This document shows, in pieces, positions 1 to 4,856 of a stretch of DNA of 12,954 nucleotides. Position numbers and translations under genes: made by a program. The notes under the pieces are model-generated. The model had not been told where the DNA came from, made no database searches, and saw only the letters and a program-made list of their open reading frames with translations. The stretch lies in assembly GCA_030150315.1 (NCBI GenBank), contig JASLGB010000193.1:1-12954 (forward strand), read 5' to 3'. Each line of letters starts with the position of its first letter. The first letter of the stretch is position 1. The DNA comes from Dokdonella sp. (GTDB taxonomy: Bacteria > Pseudomonadota > Gammaproteobacteria > Xanthomonadales > Rhodanobacteraceae).

Positions 1-71
1 GAGCCGCAGCGGCCACCGGAACCACCCTCCCGACGGCCACGCGCCGATCCGCCACCTGCCGGAGCACCGAC

Positions 72-740
72 ATGGCCAAGCAATCCCCCGTAATCGCCCC
101 CTCCATTCTTTCGGCGGACTTCGCGCGCCTCGGCGCCGAGGTCGATGCCGTGCTCGCCGCGGGCGCGCAGTGGGTCCACTTCGACGTGATGGACAACCAC
201 TATGTGCCGAACCTGACGATCGGGCCGCTGGTCTGTGAGGCGCTGCGCAAGTACGGCGTGACCGCACCCATCGACGTGCACCTGATGGTCAAGCCGGTCG
301 ATCGCATCGTGCCGGACTTCGCCAAGGCCGGCGCCACCAGCATCAGCTTTCACCCGGAGGCGAGCGAGCACGTCGACCGCACGATCCAGCTGATCAAAAG
401 TTCCGGCTGCGCCGCCGGCATCGTGCTCAATCCGGCCACGCCGCTGTCGTATCTGGACCATGTGATGGAAAACATCGACATGATCCTGCTGATGAGCGTC
501 AATCCTGGCTTCGGCGGCCAGAGTTTCATTCCGTCCGCGCTCGACAAGCTGCGTGCGGTGCGCGACCGCATCGACCGCAGCGGAAGGCCGATCCGCCTGC
601 AGATCGACGGCGGCGTGAAGGTCGACAACATCGGCGAGATCGCCGCCGCGGGCGCCGATACCTTCGTCGCGGGATCGGCCATCTTCAATGCCAAGAACTA
701 CGCCGACGTCATCGCCAGGATGCTGGCGGCGGCAGGCTGA
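72..740 (+). CDS. rpe: Ribulose-phosphate 3-epimerase
   Basis: This cytoplasmic TIM-barrel enzyme interconverts D-ribulose 5-phosphate and D-xylulose 5-phosphate in the pentose phosphate pathway. The 222-residue product has normal length for the family and opens with the typical IAPSILSADF strand. The expected metal ligands are H36 and D38 (in HFDVMD), H70 (DVHLMV) and D179 (IDGGV). D38 and D179 are also the expected acid/base pair. The phosphate-binding loops VNPGFGGQ (143-150) and GSAIF (201-205) are intact. The ATG start is supported by a GGAG Shine-Dalgarno at 61-64, seven bases upstream. The upstream neighbour lies outside the window, so operon membership cannot be judged. Nothing about it looks unusual. 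Identification is from conserved motifs and is close to certain. Confidence 0.97.
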   Translation: MAKQSPVIAPSILSADFARLGAEVDAVLAAGAQWVHFDVMDNHYVPNLTIGPLVCEALRKYGVTAPIDVHLMVKPVDRIVPDFAKAGATSISFHPEASEHVDRTIQLIKSSGCAAGIVLNPATPLSYLDHVMENIDMILLMSVNPGFGGQSFIPSALDKLRAVRDRIDRSGRPIRLQIDGGVKVDNIGEIAAAGADTFVAGSAIFNAKNYADVIARMLAAAG

Positions 741-885
741 GTCGAGCGGAAGCGGATCGGCGTCGGACCCGGCCTGCTGATTGCCACCGACGACCCGACG
801 TCCGCACCGCGTCCTGCAATCGTGCAGGCCGACGCGCGGCATTACGCACAAGAAATCCGCGGCGTCGGCCATGCCTGACTTCACG

Positions 886-909
886 CACCGGCCGGAAGCC
901 GGCCCGGTG
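886..909 (+). terminator. Weak candidate stem-loop downstream of rpe
   Basis: CACCGGCCGG at 886-895 pairs with 899-909 across an AAG loop, with one bulged C. It is the strongest short hairpin after rpe, but it lies 146 bases past the stop and has no T-tract, so a role in termination is only a guess. Confidence 0.2.
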
Positions 910-1120
910 TCACGCCGAGGCCGACGGAAGACGCGACAACTCTGCGCACCCGGCGCGTGCGGGCGCCGATGCCTTCGGGGCGATGAGCCGCCAAGCCGGT
1001 TCCAGAGTGCCTGTTTCGTGCGCGCAGACCTGTGTTTGCGCCGAGATCTTCGTCGAACTTCGACCATCGGCAGGTCAGCGCGATAGCGCGACCAAAACCG
1101 TTACCCCCCCGTTTCTGCGC

Positions 1121-1136
1121 GTGTAAACCATTACAC
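1121..1136. promoter_or_regulatory. Operator-like dyad GTGTAA-N4-TTACAC
   Basis: GTGTAA (1121-1126) and TTACAC (1131-1136) form a perfect 6-base inverted repeat around the spacer ACCA, inside a locally AT-richer patch. The shape resembles a binding site for a dimeric repressor. A GATAAT hexamer sits just downstream at 1151-1156 but has no good -35 partner at 16-18 bases. The regulator is unknown, and the only gene downstream on the plus strand is in the first cassette. Confidence 0.25.
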
Positions 1137-1289
1137 CCTCGAAACCGCAGGATAATTCGCCATCCAGATCACGGTGCAGGCCACGCGCAAGCGGCCAAAC
1201 GCATGATTTGACGCAATAATCCGGCTTGACGCGCCGGCGTAAGCTTTGCACCATGCCGCGCAACACCCCGGATGTGGGGTCTATTTGTA

Positions 1290-1300
1290 GTTAGGCCTGC
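1290..1300 (+). other. 5' boundary (core site) of cassette 1
   Basis: GTTAGGC at 1290-1296 fits the GTTRRRY core consensus for integron recombination, with cleavage expected between G1290 and T1291. Together with the following CTGC it is the exact reverse complement of GCAGGCCTAAC at 1777-1787, which closes the same cassette. The sequence to its left does not carry the L' arm seen in the two attC sites. The left junction is therefore either an attI-like site, a secondary chromosomal target, or a deletion endpoint. Confidence 0.8.
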
Positions 1301-1309
1301 TTGGTGAGA

Positions 1310-1786
1310 ATGTCTCGCGATCAACGTTTCTACTGGACCGAGCCATTCGCGTTTGCGCGCGCACGGGCTCGCGCGTCCCGCGGTGGCAATCCGCTATTGC
1401 TGTTCGTGATCTTTGCGCTGTTGATGTCCATCGCTCTACTGGCAGTCGCCGTTCCAGGTAGCGTGCGCGATCTCGCCGGTCTTCTGGCAATCTCATTTGG
1501 CGCCGCCTTCCTCATCGCTTATCCCGGCATGTGGCTGTTCTCCCGCCTTCCAAACAGCGTCCTTGTTGCGAGTGATCGGATTGCCGTCGGCCGGACCGTC
1601 ATACCAATGTCAGAAGTGCAATCTGCAGTGGTTGGCACGACCACGTTCGAGCAAACGCAGTACCCTATCGTCACGTTTCGCACCACCGCAGGGCAAAACT
1701 ACCTCTTTGGTCTCGGCCGCAAGATCAATGCACATGCACTCGCAGATTTTCTTCAGCGGCGGGGCGTGCGCGAGCCGCAGGCCTAA
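1310..1786 (+). CDS. Cassette-encoded membrane protein of unknown function
   Basis: From ATG 1310 the product is 158 residues. GTG 1304 and TTG 1301 are in frame and could also start translation, and no strong Shine-Dalgarno separates the choices. A basic N-terminus (FARARARASRGG) is followed by two hydrophobic helices, roughly residues 27-48 and 54-76. A soluble C-terminal region of about 80 residues then looks mainly beta-stranded with a closing helix: VLVASDRIAVGRTVIP, YPIVTFRTTAGQNYLFGLG, then ALADFLQRRGV. That order recalls the small pleckstrin-homology-like domains attached to bacterial membrane helices, which is inference from pattern alone. The TAA stop (1784-1786) lies inside the GCCTAAC box of the attC, a usual arrangement for integron cassettes, and the start is within about 20 bases of the cassette boundary. 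Membrane topology suggests a cytoplasmic C-terminus by the positive-inside rule. No function can be named. Confidence 0.8.
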   Translation: MSRDQRFYWTEPFAFARARARASRGGNPLLLFVIFALLMSIALLAVAVPGSVRDLAGLLAISFGAAFLIAYPGMWLFSRLPNSVLVASDRIAVGRTVIPMSEVQSAVVGTTTFEQTQYPIVTFRTTAGQNYLFGLGRKINAHALADFLQRRGVREPQA

Positions 1787-1892
1787 CAATGCGTTCAAGC
1801 CGACACCGCTTCGTTACGCAAACCACATGGCAGGTACAGCTTGCCATGCGGTTTGCTCCACTACGCGGCGCGGCTTAACTTAGGCGTTAGGT
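1781..1892 (+). other. attC site of cassette 1, with a long terminal hairpin
   Basis: R'' is GCCTAAC (1781-1787) and R' is GTTAGGT (1886-1892). Inner arms TTCAAGCCGACACCGC (1794-1809) and GCGGCGCGGCTTAA (1865-1878) pair, leaving C1796 unpaired. This matches the extrahelical base that directs integrase to the folded bottom strand. The loop region is enlarged and carries its own stem: GCAAACC (1818-1824) plus CATGGCA (1826-1832) pair with TGCCATG (1842-1848) plus GGTTTGC (1850-1856), with one mismatched base on each side. The whole site is 112 bases and all four boxes are present, so it should be able to fold and recombine if an integrase is supplied. Confidence 0.88.
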
Positions 1893-1903
1893 GCCAACGG
1901 ACA

Positions 1904-2248
1904 GTGCCTCTCAAGCCCCACATTTCCAGTAATGTTCACCCGTCGGGAGTCCGCTCACGGATATCTTCGGAGTTTCACGGGCTATTGGATGACTCGCTAC
2001 TGCGGGCCCAGTCCTACACGGTGATCTCATTCCCTGGCATGCGCGGCGACTCCACGTCCATCGTTGACTCAAAGACCTTGGAAAAGGCTTTGCGCAAATG
2101 CCCGCCAACGGACGATTGCCTGCTCGCGATCGCTCATGGCTTCACCGCAGAGGCCCAAGAGATGCTTAGCAACCTCAACGCAGTATGCTTTTTCACATCT
2201 GACTTCTACTGGTCCGATGAGTCTTGGGCCCGCATCCGTGACAAGTAA
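1904..2248 (+). CDS. Cassette 2 small protein of unknown function
   Basis: The frame is open from inside the preceding attC to a TAA at 2246-2248. The best in-frame start inside the cassette is GTG 1904 (114 residues), preceded only by a weak GGA, and the next ATG is internal at about 2039. Initiation is therefore uncertain, and the gene may be 5'-truncated or decayed. The C-terminal part reads like a genuine soluble alpha/beta domain: SYTVISFPGM, then DCLLAIAHGFTAEAQEMLSNLNAVCFFTSDFYWSDESWARIRDK, with an alternating strand-helix-strand pattern. No signal peptide or membrane segment is seen, and the family was not recognised. Unlike cassette 1, the stop lies 30 bases before the attC. The alternative frame 2064-2324 is rejected because its end is only translated attC. 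Confidence 0.55.
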   Translation: MPLKPHISSNVHPSGVRSRISSEFHGLLDDSLLRAQSYTVISFPGMRGDSTSIVDSKTLEKALRKCPPTDDCLLAIAHGFTAEAQEMLSNLNAVCFFTSDFYWSDESWARIRDK

Positions 2249-2278
2249 AGCTCGCAGGTGCGACCTCACCGGGCTGGC

Positions 2279-2329
2279 ACCTAACAATTCATTCAAGCCG
2301 ACACCGCTCCGCGGCGCGGCTTAATTCAG
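2279..2329 (+). other. Truncated attC site of cassette 2
   Basis: R'' ACCTAAC (2279-2285) and both inner arms are present: TTCAAGCCGACACCGC at 2292-2307 and GCGGCGCGGCTTAA at 2311-2324, with a three-base TCC loop and unpaired C2294 as the expected extrahelical base. Where a GTTAGGT-like R' box should follow about ten bases later, the sequence turns to CAACTGTCTTG. The 3' half-site is missing, probably lost by deletion or rearrangement ending near 2329/2330. Cassette 2 should no longer be excisable by normal attC x attC recombination. Confidence 0.82.
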
Positions 2330-2624
2330 CAACTGTCTTGAAGCGTGCCGCTCAACCCAGTGCCAAGCCTTCGGCAACTTGCGCATCCGGGCAGCCGGCG
2401 CTGCCGGCATGGCTTTGGTGGGTTGGGACGTAACGGGTTGACGGCACATCACCGGCGGAGCCAGTGGTGCTGTCAAACCTGTGGTTTGGCGCAGCGTGAT
2501 GTGGATTGGCGATCGAGATCAGGCGCGCCTTGGCCGGGCCTGCCATTGCGCGGAAGTATGCGGCGCTGCATTCCTTTGACGCGGCTTCGCGGCAGCAGCC
2601 GAGCCTTGGGTATCATTGCCGTCC
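2330..2624. other. Gene-free stretch between the array and crcB
   Basis: No convincing reading frame is seen here. The plus-strand frame 2345-2803 and the minus-strand frame 2352-2546 have no recognisable motifs, and the first runs into crcB in another frame. A GC-rich hairpin, GGCAGC/GCTGCC with loop CGGC, lies at 2390-2405 without a T-tract. The crcB-type fluoride riboswitch was looked for by eye and not found. The stretch may be the original chromosomal flank or decayed cassette material, since one end abuts the broken attC. Confidence 0.5.
2611..2616 (+). promoter_or_regulatory. Possible -10 element of crcB
   Basis: TATCAT is one base from the TATAAT consensus and lies eight bases before the crcB ATG. 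Transcription starting about seven bases downstream would begin at or next to the start codon, giving a nearly leaderless message. The only good -35-like hexamer (TTGACG, 2576-2581) is 29 bases away, too far for standard spacing, so the call is weak. Confidence 0.2.
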
Positions 2625-3008
2625 ATGCACGCTCTCCTGCTCATCGGTCTCGGCGGCTTCCTAGGGTCGATCGGCCGCTACAAGCTGGGCGACTTCATCT
2701 TGCACATGAGCGGGCAGGGGCGTTTCCCGTGGGGCACCTTCGCCGTGAATGTGCTGGGGTGCTTGGTGGCGGGCATTCTTGCAGGCGTTGCCGAGCGCCA
2801 TGACCTGTTCGGCACGGACGCGCGCTTGTTTCTGTTCACCGGTCTGCTCGGTGGATTCACCACGTTCTCGGCATTCGGCCTGGAGACGGTGCTGATGATC
2901 CGGCGCGGCGAGTTGGGCATGGCCGTGCTGTATGCCGGTGGCAGCGTCGTTCTCGGCATCACGGCGATCTGGTTCGGCCTGAGGCTGGTTTCCCTGCTCT
3001 CGCGCTGA
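2625..3008 (+). CDS. crcB: CrcB/Fluc fluoride ion channel
   Basis: This small inner-membrane protein forms dual-topology dimers that let toxic fluoride leave the cytoplasm. The 127-residue product from ATG 2625 has the family's usual length and four hydrophobic segments, roughly residues 3-18, 36-56, 67-91 and 98-123. Family signatures are GGFLGSIGRY near the N-terminus, GTFAVNVLG with the conserved N42 in helix 2, and GGFTTFSAFGLE in the broken third helix, whose F78 and F81 match the spacing of the Phe-box lining the pore. An upstream in-frame TTG at 2616 is less likely because the family begins directly before the first helix. No clear Shine-Dalgarno or fluoride riboswitch precedes it. It follows the integron remnant directly but looks like a normal chromosomal gene in composition. 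Confidence 0.95.
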   Translation: MHALLLIGLGGFLGSIGRYKLGDFILHMSGQGRFPWGTFAVNVLGCLVAGILAGVAERHDLFGTDARLFLFTGLLGGFTTFSAFGLETVLMIRRGELGMAVLYAGGSVVLGITAIWFGLRLVSLLSR

Positions 3009-3344
3009 GGTGGTGCAAGTCCTGCGCGGGTGGCGATCGAAGCACGGGGGCCGATCGAGGCGCGGCGGCGCCATGACACGACGTTCCGCATCGGCGTAGA
3101 TGCATCGATGAAGACGAGCAAGCGGGCGGCGCAAGGCGTCCGTGCTGCGTCAGGGTGTGTCGGGGGCACTGACGGCATCGATACGAGGTGGTCAACGACG
3201 ATGGCGAGCTTCGTTCCGCGCAGGTATCTGGAAAGAGGCGCTGGAATCGCGATGCCGCCGTTCGGGCCGGGGCATTCACGCAGGCGCTGCGGAGTGCGTT
3301 GACGCATGTTGTGCGTCGTGCGTTGGCGGGCCGAATATCAGGCG
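3009..3344. other. Gene-free stretch between crcB and the tRNA operon
   Basis: Crossing frames on both strands here are arginine- and alanine-rich shadows without motifs. The only structure noted is a 6-base stem GACGCA/TGCGTC with a five-base loop at 3301-3317, which lacks a T-tract. The region lies between convergent units: crcB reads in from the left and the tRNA operon from the right. Confidence 0.5.
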
Positions 3345-3382
3345 AAAAAAAACCGGTTTGGAAATTCGATTTCCAAACCGGT
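3345..3382 (-). terminator. Intrinsic terminator of the tRNA operon
   Basis: On the minus strand a perfect 13-base stem (ACCGGTTTGGAAA at 3352-3364 against 3370-3382, five-base loop) is followed by a run of eight T. It begins seven bases past the CCA end of tRNA-Asp. This is the clearest intrinsic terminator in the window. Confidence 0.95.
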
Positions 3383-3389
3383 CGATACG

Positions 3390-3466
3390 TGGCGGAGCGG
3401 ACGGGACTCGAACCCGCGACCTCCGGCGTGACAGGCCAGCATTCTAACCAACTGAACTACCGCTCC
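3390..3466 (-). tRNA. tRNA-Asp (anticodon GTC)
   Basis: The minus strand gives a 77-base cloverleaf with acceptor GGAGCGG, D-arm AGTTCAGTTGGTTAGAAT, anticodon loop CTGTCAC with GTC, T-arm GGTTCGAGTCC and an encoded CCA end. It matches the bacterial tRNA-Asp pattern closely. It is the last tRNA of the three-gene operon, directly before the terminator. Confidence 0.97.
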
Positions 3467-3539
3467 GCATGTTCTACTTCCGAGCCGTCCCGGGCTTGCT
3501 TCAGCCGTGCGTCTTGCTCGGCCTTCACTCGAAGTTTTA

Positions 3540-3615
3540 TGGCGTCCCCAAGGGGATTCGAACCCCTGTTACCGCCGTGAAAGGGCGATGTCCTAGGCCT
3601 CTAGACGATGGGGAC
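3540..3615 (-). tRNA. tRNA-Glu (anticodon TTC)
   Basis: A 76-base cloverleaf on the minus strand begins GTCCCCATCGTCTAGAGGCC, with anticodon loop CTTTCAC (TTC), T-arm GGTTCGAATCC and encoded CCA. It is the middle gene of the operon, 73 bases from tRNA-Asp and 32 bases from tRNA-Ala. Confidence 0.97.
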
Positions 3616-3647
3616 GCTTATGAAAACCGTACAGCAAAATCGAAACT

Positions 3648-3723
<76 letters not shown>

Positions 3724-3737
3724 GGGAAAGACGCGAG

Positions 3738-3766
3738 AGAATAGTGTCCGTTCCGGCTTTCGTCAA
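3738..3766 (-). promoter_or_regulatory. Sigma-70 promoter of the tRNA operon
   Basis: Reading the minus strand, TTGACG (3766-3761) and TATTCT (3743-3738) are separated by exactly 17 bases. The discriminator that follows starts CTCGCG, GC-rich as in promoters under stringent (ppGpp) control, which is usual for stable-RNA genes. A transcript start near 3730 would leave a leader of about seven bases before tRNA-Ala. Confidence 0.85.
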
Positions 3767-3775
3767 CAGGTACGA

Positions 3776-4741
3776 TCAACTTTTTTTGATCCGTCCGAAC
3801 AATCCGCGCGATGCGCTTTCGTTCGCGCTCGAAACGCCTTCGATTTCCACGTATCCGATCGCGTGGTACGCGTTGATGAAGTCGGCGACGTCACCGACGG
3901 CGGCGCCACTTTGCGCAGCGATTTCCTCCAGCGTGGAAGCCTGCTTCAACATCACCGTGGCGATGCGGAAGTGCTTTGGGAAGTCGCGCTCGCTCTGCGG
4001 CCAGCGTGCGAGCTTGAAGGCAGCGGACGCATCGAGTCCGGCATCGAGATGGCCAGCCCCGCGCACCAGATGGCACAGCCATCGCAGGCGAGCGTAGGGA
4101 TGCGCTTCACCGTCGGCGGCGACGTGTGTGGCGTCCCGCTCGATGTTGTCGTCGGACAACTCGTGCGTGGCCCAGCCGGAAAGTCCCTTGAGCGAGCCGC
4201 CGGCGCGCCAGGTGCTTGTGGCCGGATCGAGATATACCGATGGCAGCCCGCCGGCGGACAGTCGAATCGCGGCTCCGCTGTCGCGGTCGAGCAGATCGAG
4301 CAAGGTATGCGGCTGTGCTTGTGCTTGTTGCTGTGCTTGTGGCTGTGTCAGCGGTGCGCTCGGAGCCGCTGCCTCTGTCGCGTGTGGCTCTTCGGCGCGG
4401 GCTGGCACTGCGATGGTGGCCAGGCGCGTGCCGGCTCGATTCAGCGCGGCGGCAAACGTCTCTGCCTGCAGCGGTTTGGGCACGACCAGTTCGTCGCGGT
4501 GTGCATCGATCTGCGAAGTGCAGGCGGCCAGCAGGCGGCCGGCGGATTTCTCGCGCAGCCAGTCCATGTGGCCGTAGACCGAGTCGGTGTCCACCAGCAG
4601 CAGGTCGGCGCTGGCGCGATCGGCCAGTTGCCAATGGCCGAGGAAACGATGGGCTTCGGTGGCGAGGAGGCTGTCGACTTGCGTCTGCAGCGCGTCGTCC
4701 GCGCCAACGACGCAGAGGGTGTGATGGTGCGATGGGGTCAT
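3776..4741 (-). CDS. Uncharacterised protein with a receiver-like N-terminal domain
   Basis: The 321-residue product has three parts. Residues 8-108 resemble a divergent response-regulator receiver: an acidic pair D15-D16 after strand one, a possible phosphoacceptor in LLLVDTD (D51 or D53), and K89-P90 in VVPKPLQAETF, where the conserved lysine-proline sits in true receivers. Residues 115-145 form an Ala/Gln/Pro linker. The C-terminal part (about 150-300) ends in LEEIAAQSGAAVGDVADFINAYHAIGYVE, which looks like a winged helix-turn-helix. No signal peptide or membrane segment is seen. The frame stays open upstream into the ABC gene, so the start is chosen as ATG 4741, with ATG 4753 also possible. 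Neither has a good Shine-Dalgarno. It lies 115 bases after the ABC transporter and may share its transcript. A signalling or regulatory role is inference, and no named family was recognised. Confidence 0.8.
   Translation of the reverse strand: MTPSHHHTLCVVGADDALQTQVDSLLATEAHRFLGHWQLADRASADLLLVDTDSVYGHMDWLREKSAGRLLAACTSQIDAHRDELVVPKPLQAETFAAALNRAGTRLATIAVPARAEEPHATEAAAPSAPLTQPQAQQQAQAQPHTLLDLLDRDSGAAIRLSAGGLPSVYLDPATSTWRAGGSLKGLSGWATHELSDDNIERDATHVAADGEAHPYARLRWLCHLVRGAGHLDAGLDASAAFKLARWPQSERDFPKHFRIATVMLKQASTLEEIAAQSGAAVGDVADFINAYHAIGYVEIEGVSSANESASRGLFGRIKKS
4310..4345 (-). repeat. Degenerate short repeat encoding the Gln/Ala linker
   Basis: Units related to GCTTGT/GCTGTG (plus strand) recur across this stretch and encode residues 133-144 of the receiver-like protein, a QPQAQQQAQAQP linker. 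Such low-complexity tracts can change length by slippage. The repeat stays in frame here. Confidence 0.5.
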
Positions 4742-4856
4742 GGACGGAATCATCAGGGCGAGGGGCCGCTGCTCATGATTGCAAGGAATATGCCATTGCA
4801 TTGCGGAGTGGCGGGGTGTTTTTGTCGCATCCGCACGCGGAATCTGACGTGTGTTG

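Larger units (their letters stand above)
741..1289. other. Intergenic stretch without a convincing gene
   Basis: About 550 bases separate rpe from the first integron cassette. Open frames here (781-1086 on plus, 1075-1266 on minus) lack recognisable motifs and have arginine-rich, shadow-like compositions. Visible elements are a GC-rich stem-loop at 886-909, a perfect dyad at 1121-1136, two TTGACG hexamers at 1208-1213 and 1226-1231 without good -10 partners at normal spacing, and a short stem at 1265-1280 (ACCCC/GGGGT, six-base loop) followed by a weakly T-rich tract. Roughly 1090-1290 is less GC-rich than the genes around it. In a complete integron this side would hold attI, the cassette promoter and a divergent intI. 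No integrase reading frame or recognisable remnant is seen. Confidence 0.6.
1290..2329 (+). mobile_element. Integron cassette array remnant with two cassettes and no integrase
   Basis: Two gene cassettes lie head to tail. Cassette 1 runs from the G/TT cleavage point at 1290/1291 to 1886. Cassette 2 runs from 1887 to the broken attC near 2329. The cassettes define themselves: the start of each is an exact 11-base complement of the box at its own end (1290-1300 with 1777-1787; 1886-1896 with 2275-2285), as expected for units that circularise at attC. Both carry the same attC arms, with 16 identical bases at 1794-1809 and 2292-2307 and 14 identical bases at 1865-1878 and 2311-2324. A 60-base sample of cassette 1 (1561-1620) is 57% GC, against 72% in a 60-base sample of the DUF885 gene (8041-8100). 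No intI is present, so within the window this is a cluster of attC sites lacking an integrase (CALIN). A complete integron elsewhere in the genome cannot be excluded. Confidence 0.88.

Noticed and set aside
781..1086. Small plus-strand ORF after rpe
   Set aside because: TTG start, no ribosome site, arginine-rich and without motif.
1208..1254. TTGACG hexamers as a cassette promoter
   Set aside because: At 16-18 bases from either hexamer there is no acceptable -10 box.
1075..1266. Small minus-strand ORF of 63 codons
   Set aside because: It has no motif or ribosome site, and part of it reads through the 1121-1136 dyad. It was not strong enough to call.
2064..2324. Alternative ORF in cassette 2
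   Set aside because: Its last residues are translated attC, and the body is Arg/Ser/Thr-rich as in an off-frame reading. The frame ending at 2248 looks more like protein.
2345..2803. Plus-strand ORF before crcB
   Set aside because: It overlaps crcB in another frame and has no conserved features.
2678..3307. Minus-strand ORF of 209 codons over crcB
   Set aside because: Antisense shadow of crcB extended into non-coding sequence.
3774..3791. GATCAA/TTGATC hairpin at the end of the receiver-like gene as a terminator
   Set aside because: The stem is only six weak pairs, and the A/T run is in the loop rather than after the stem.
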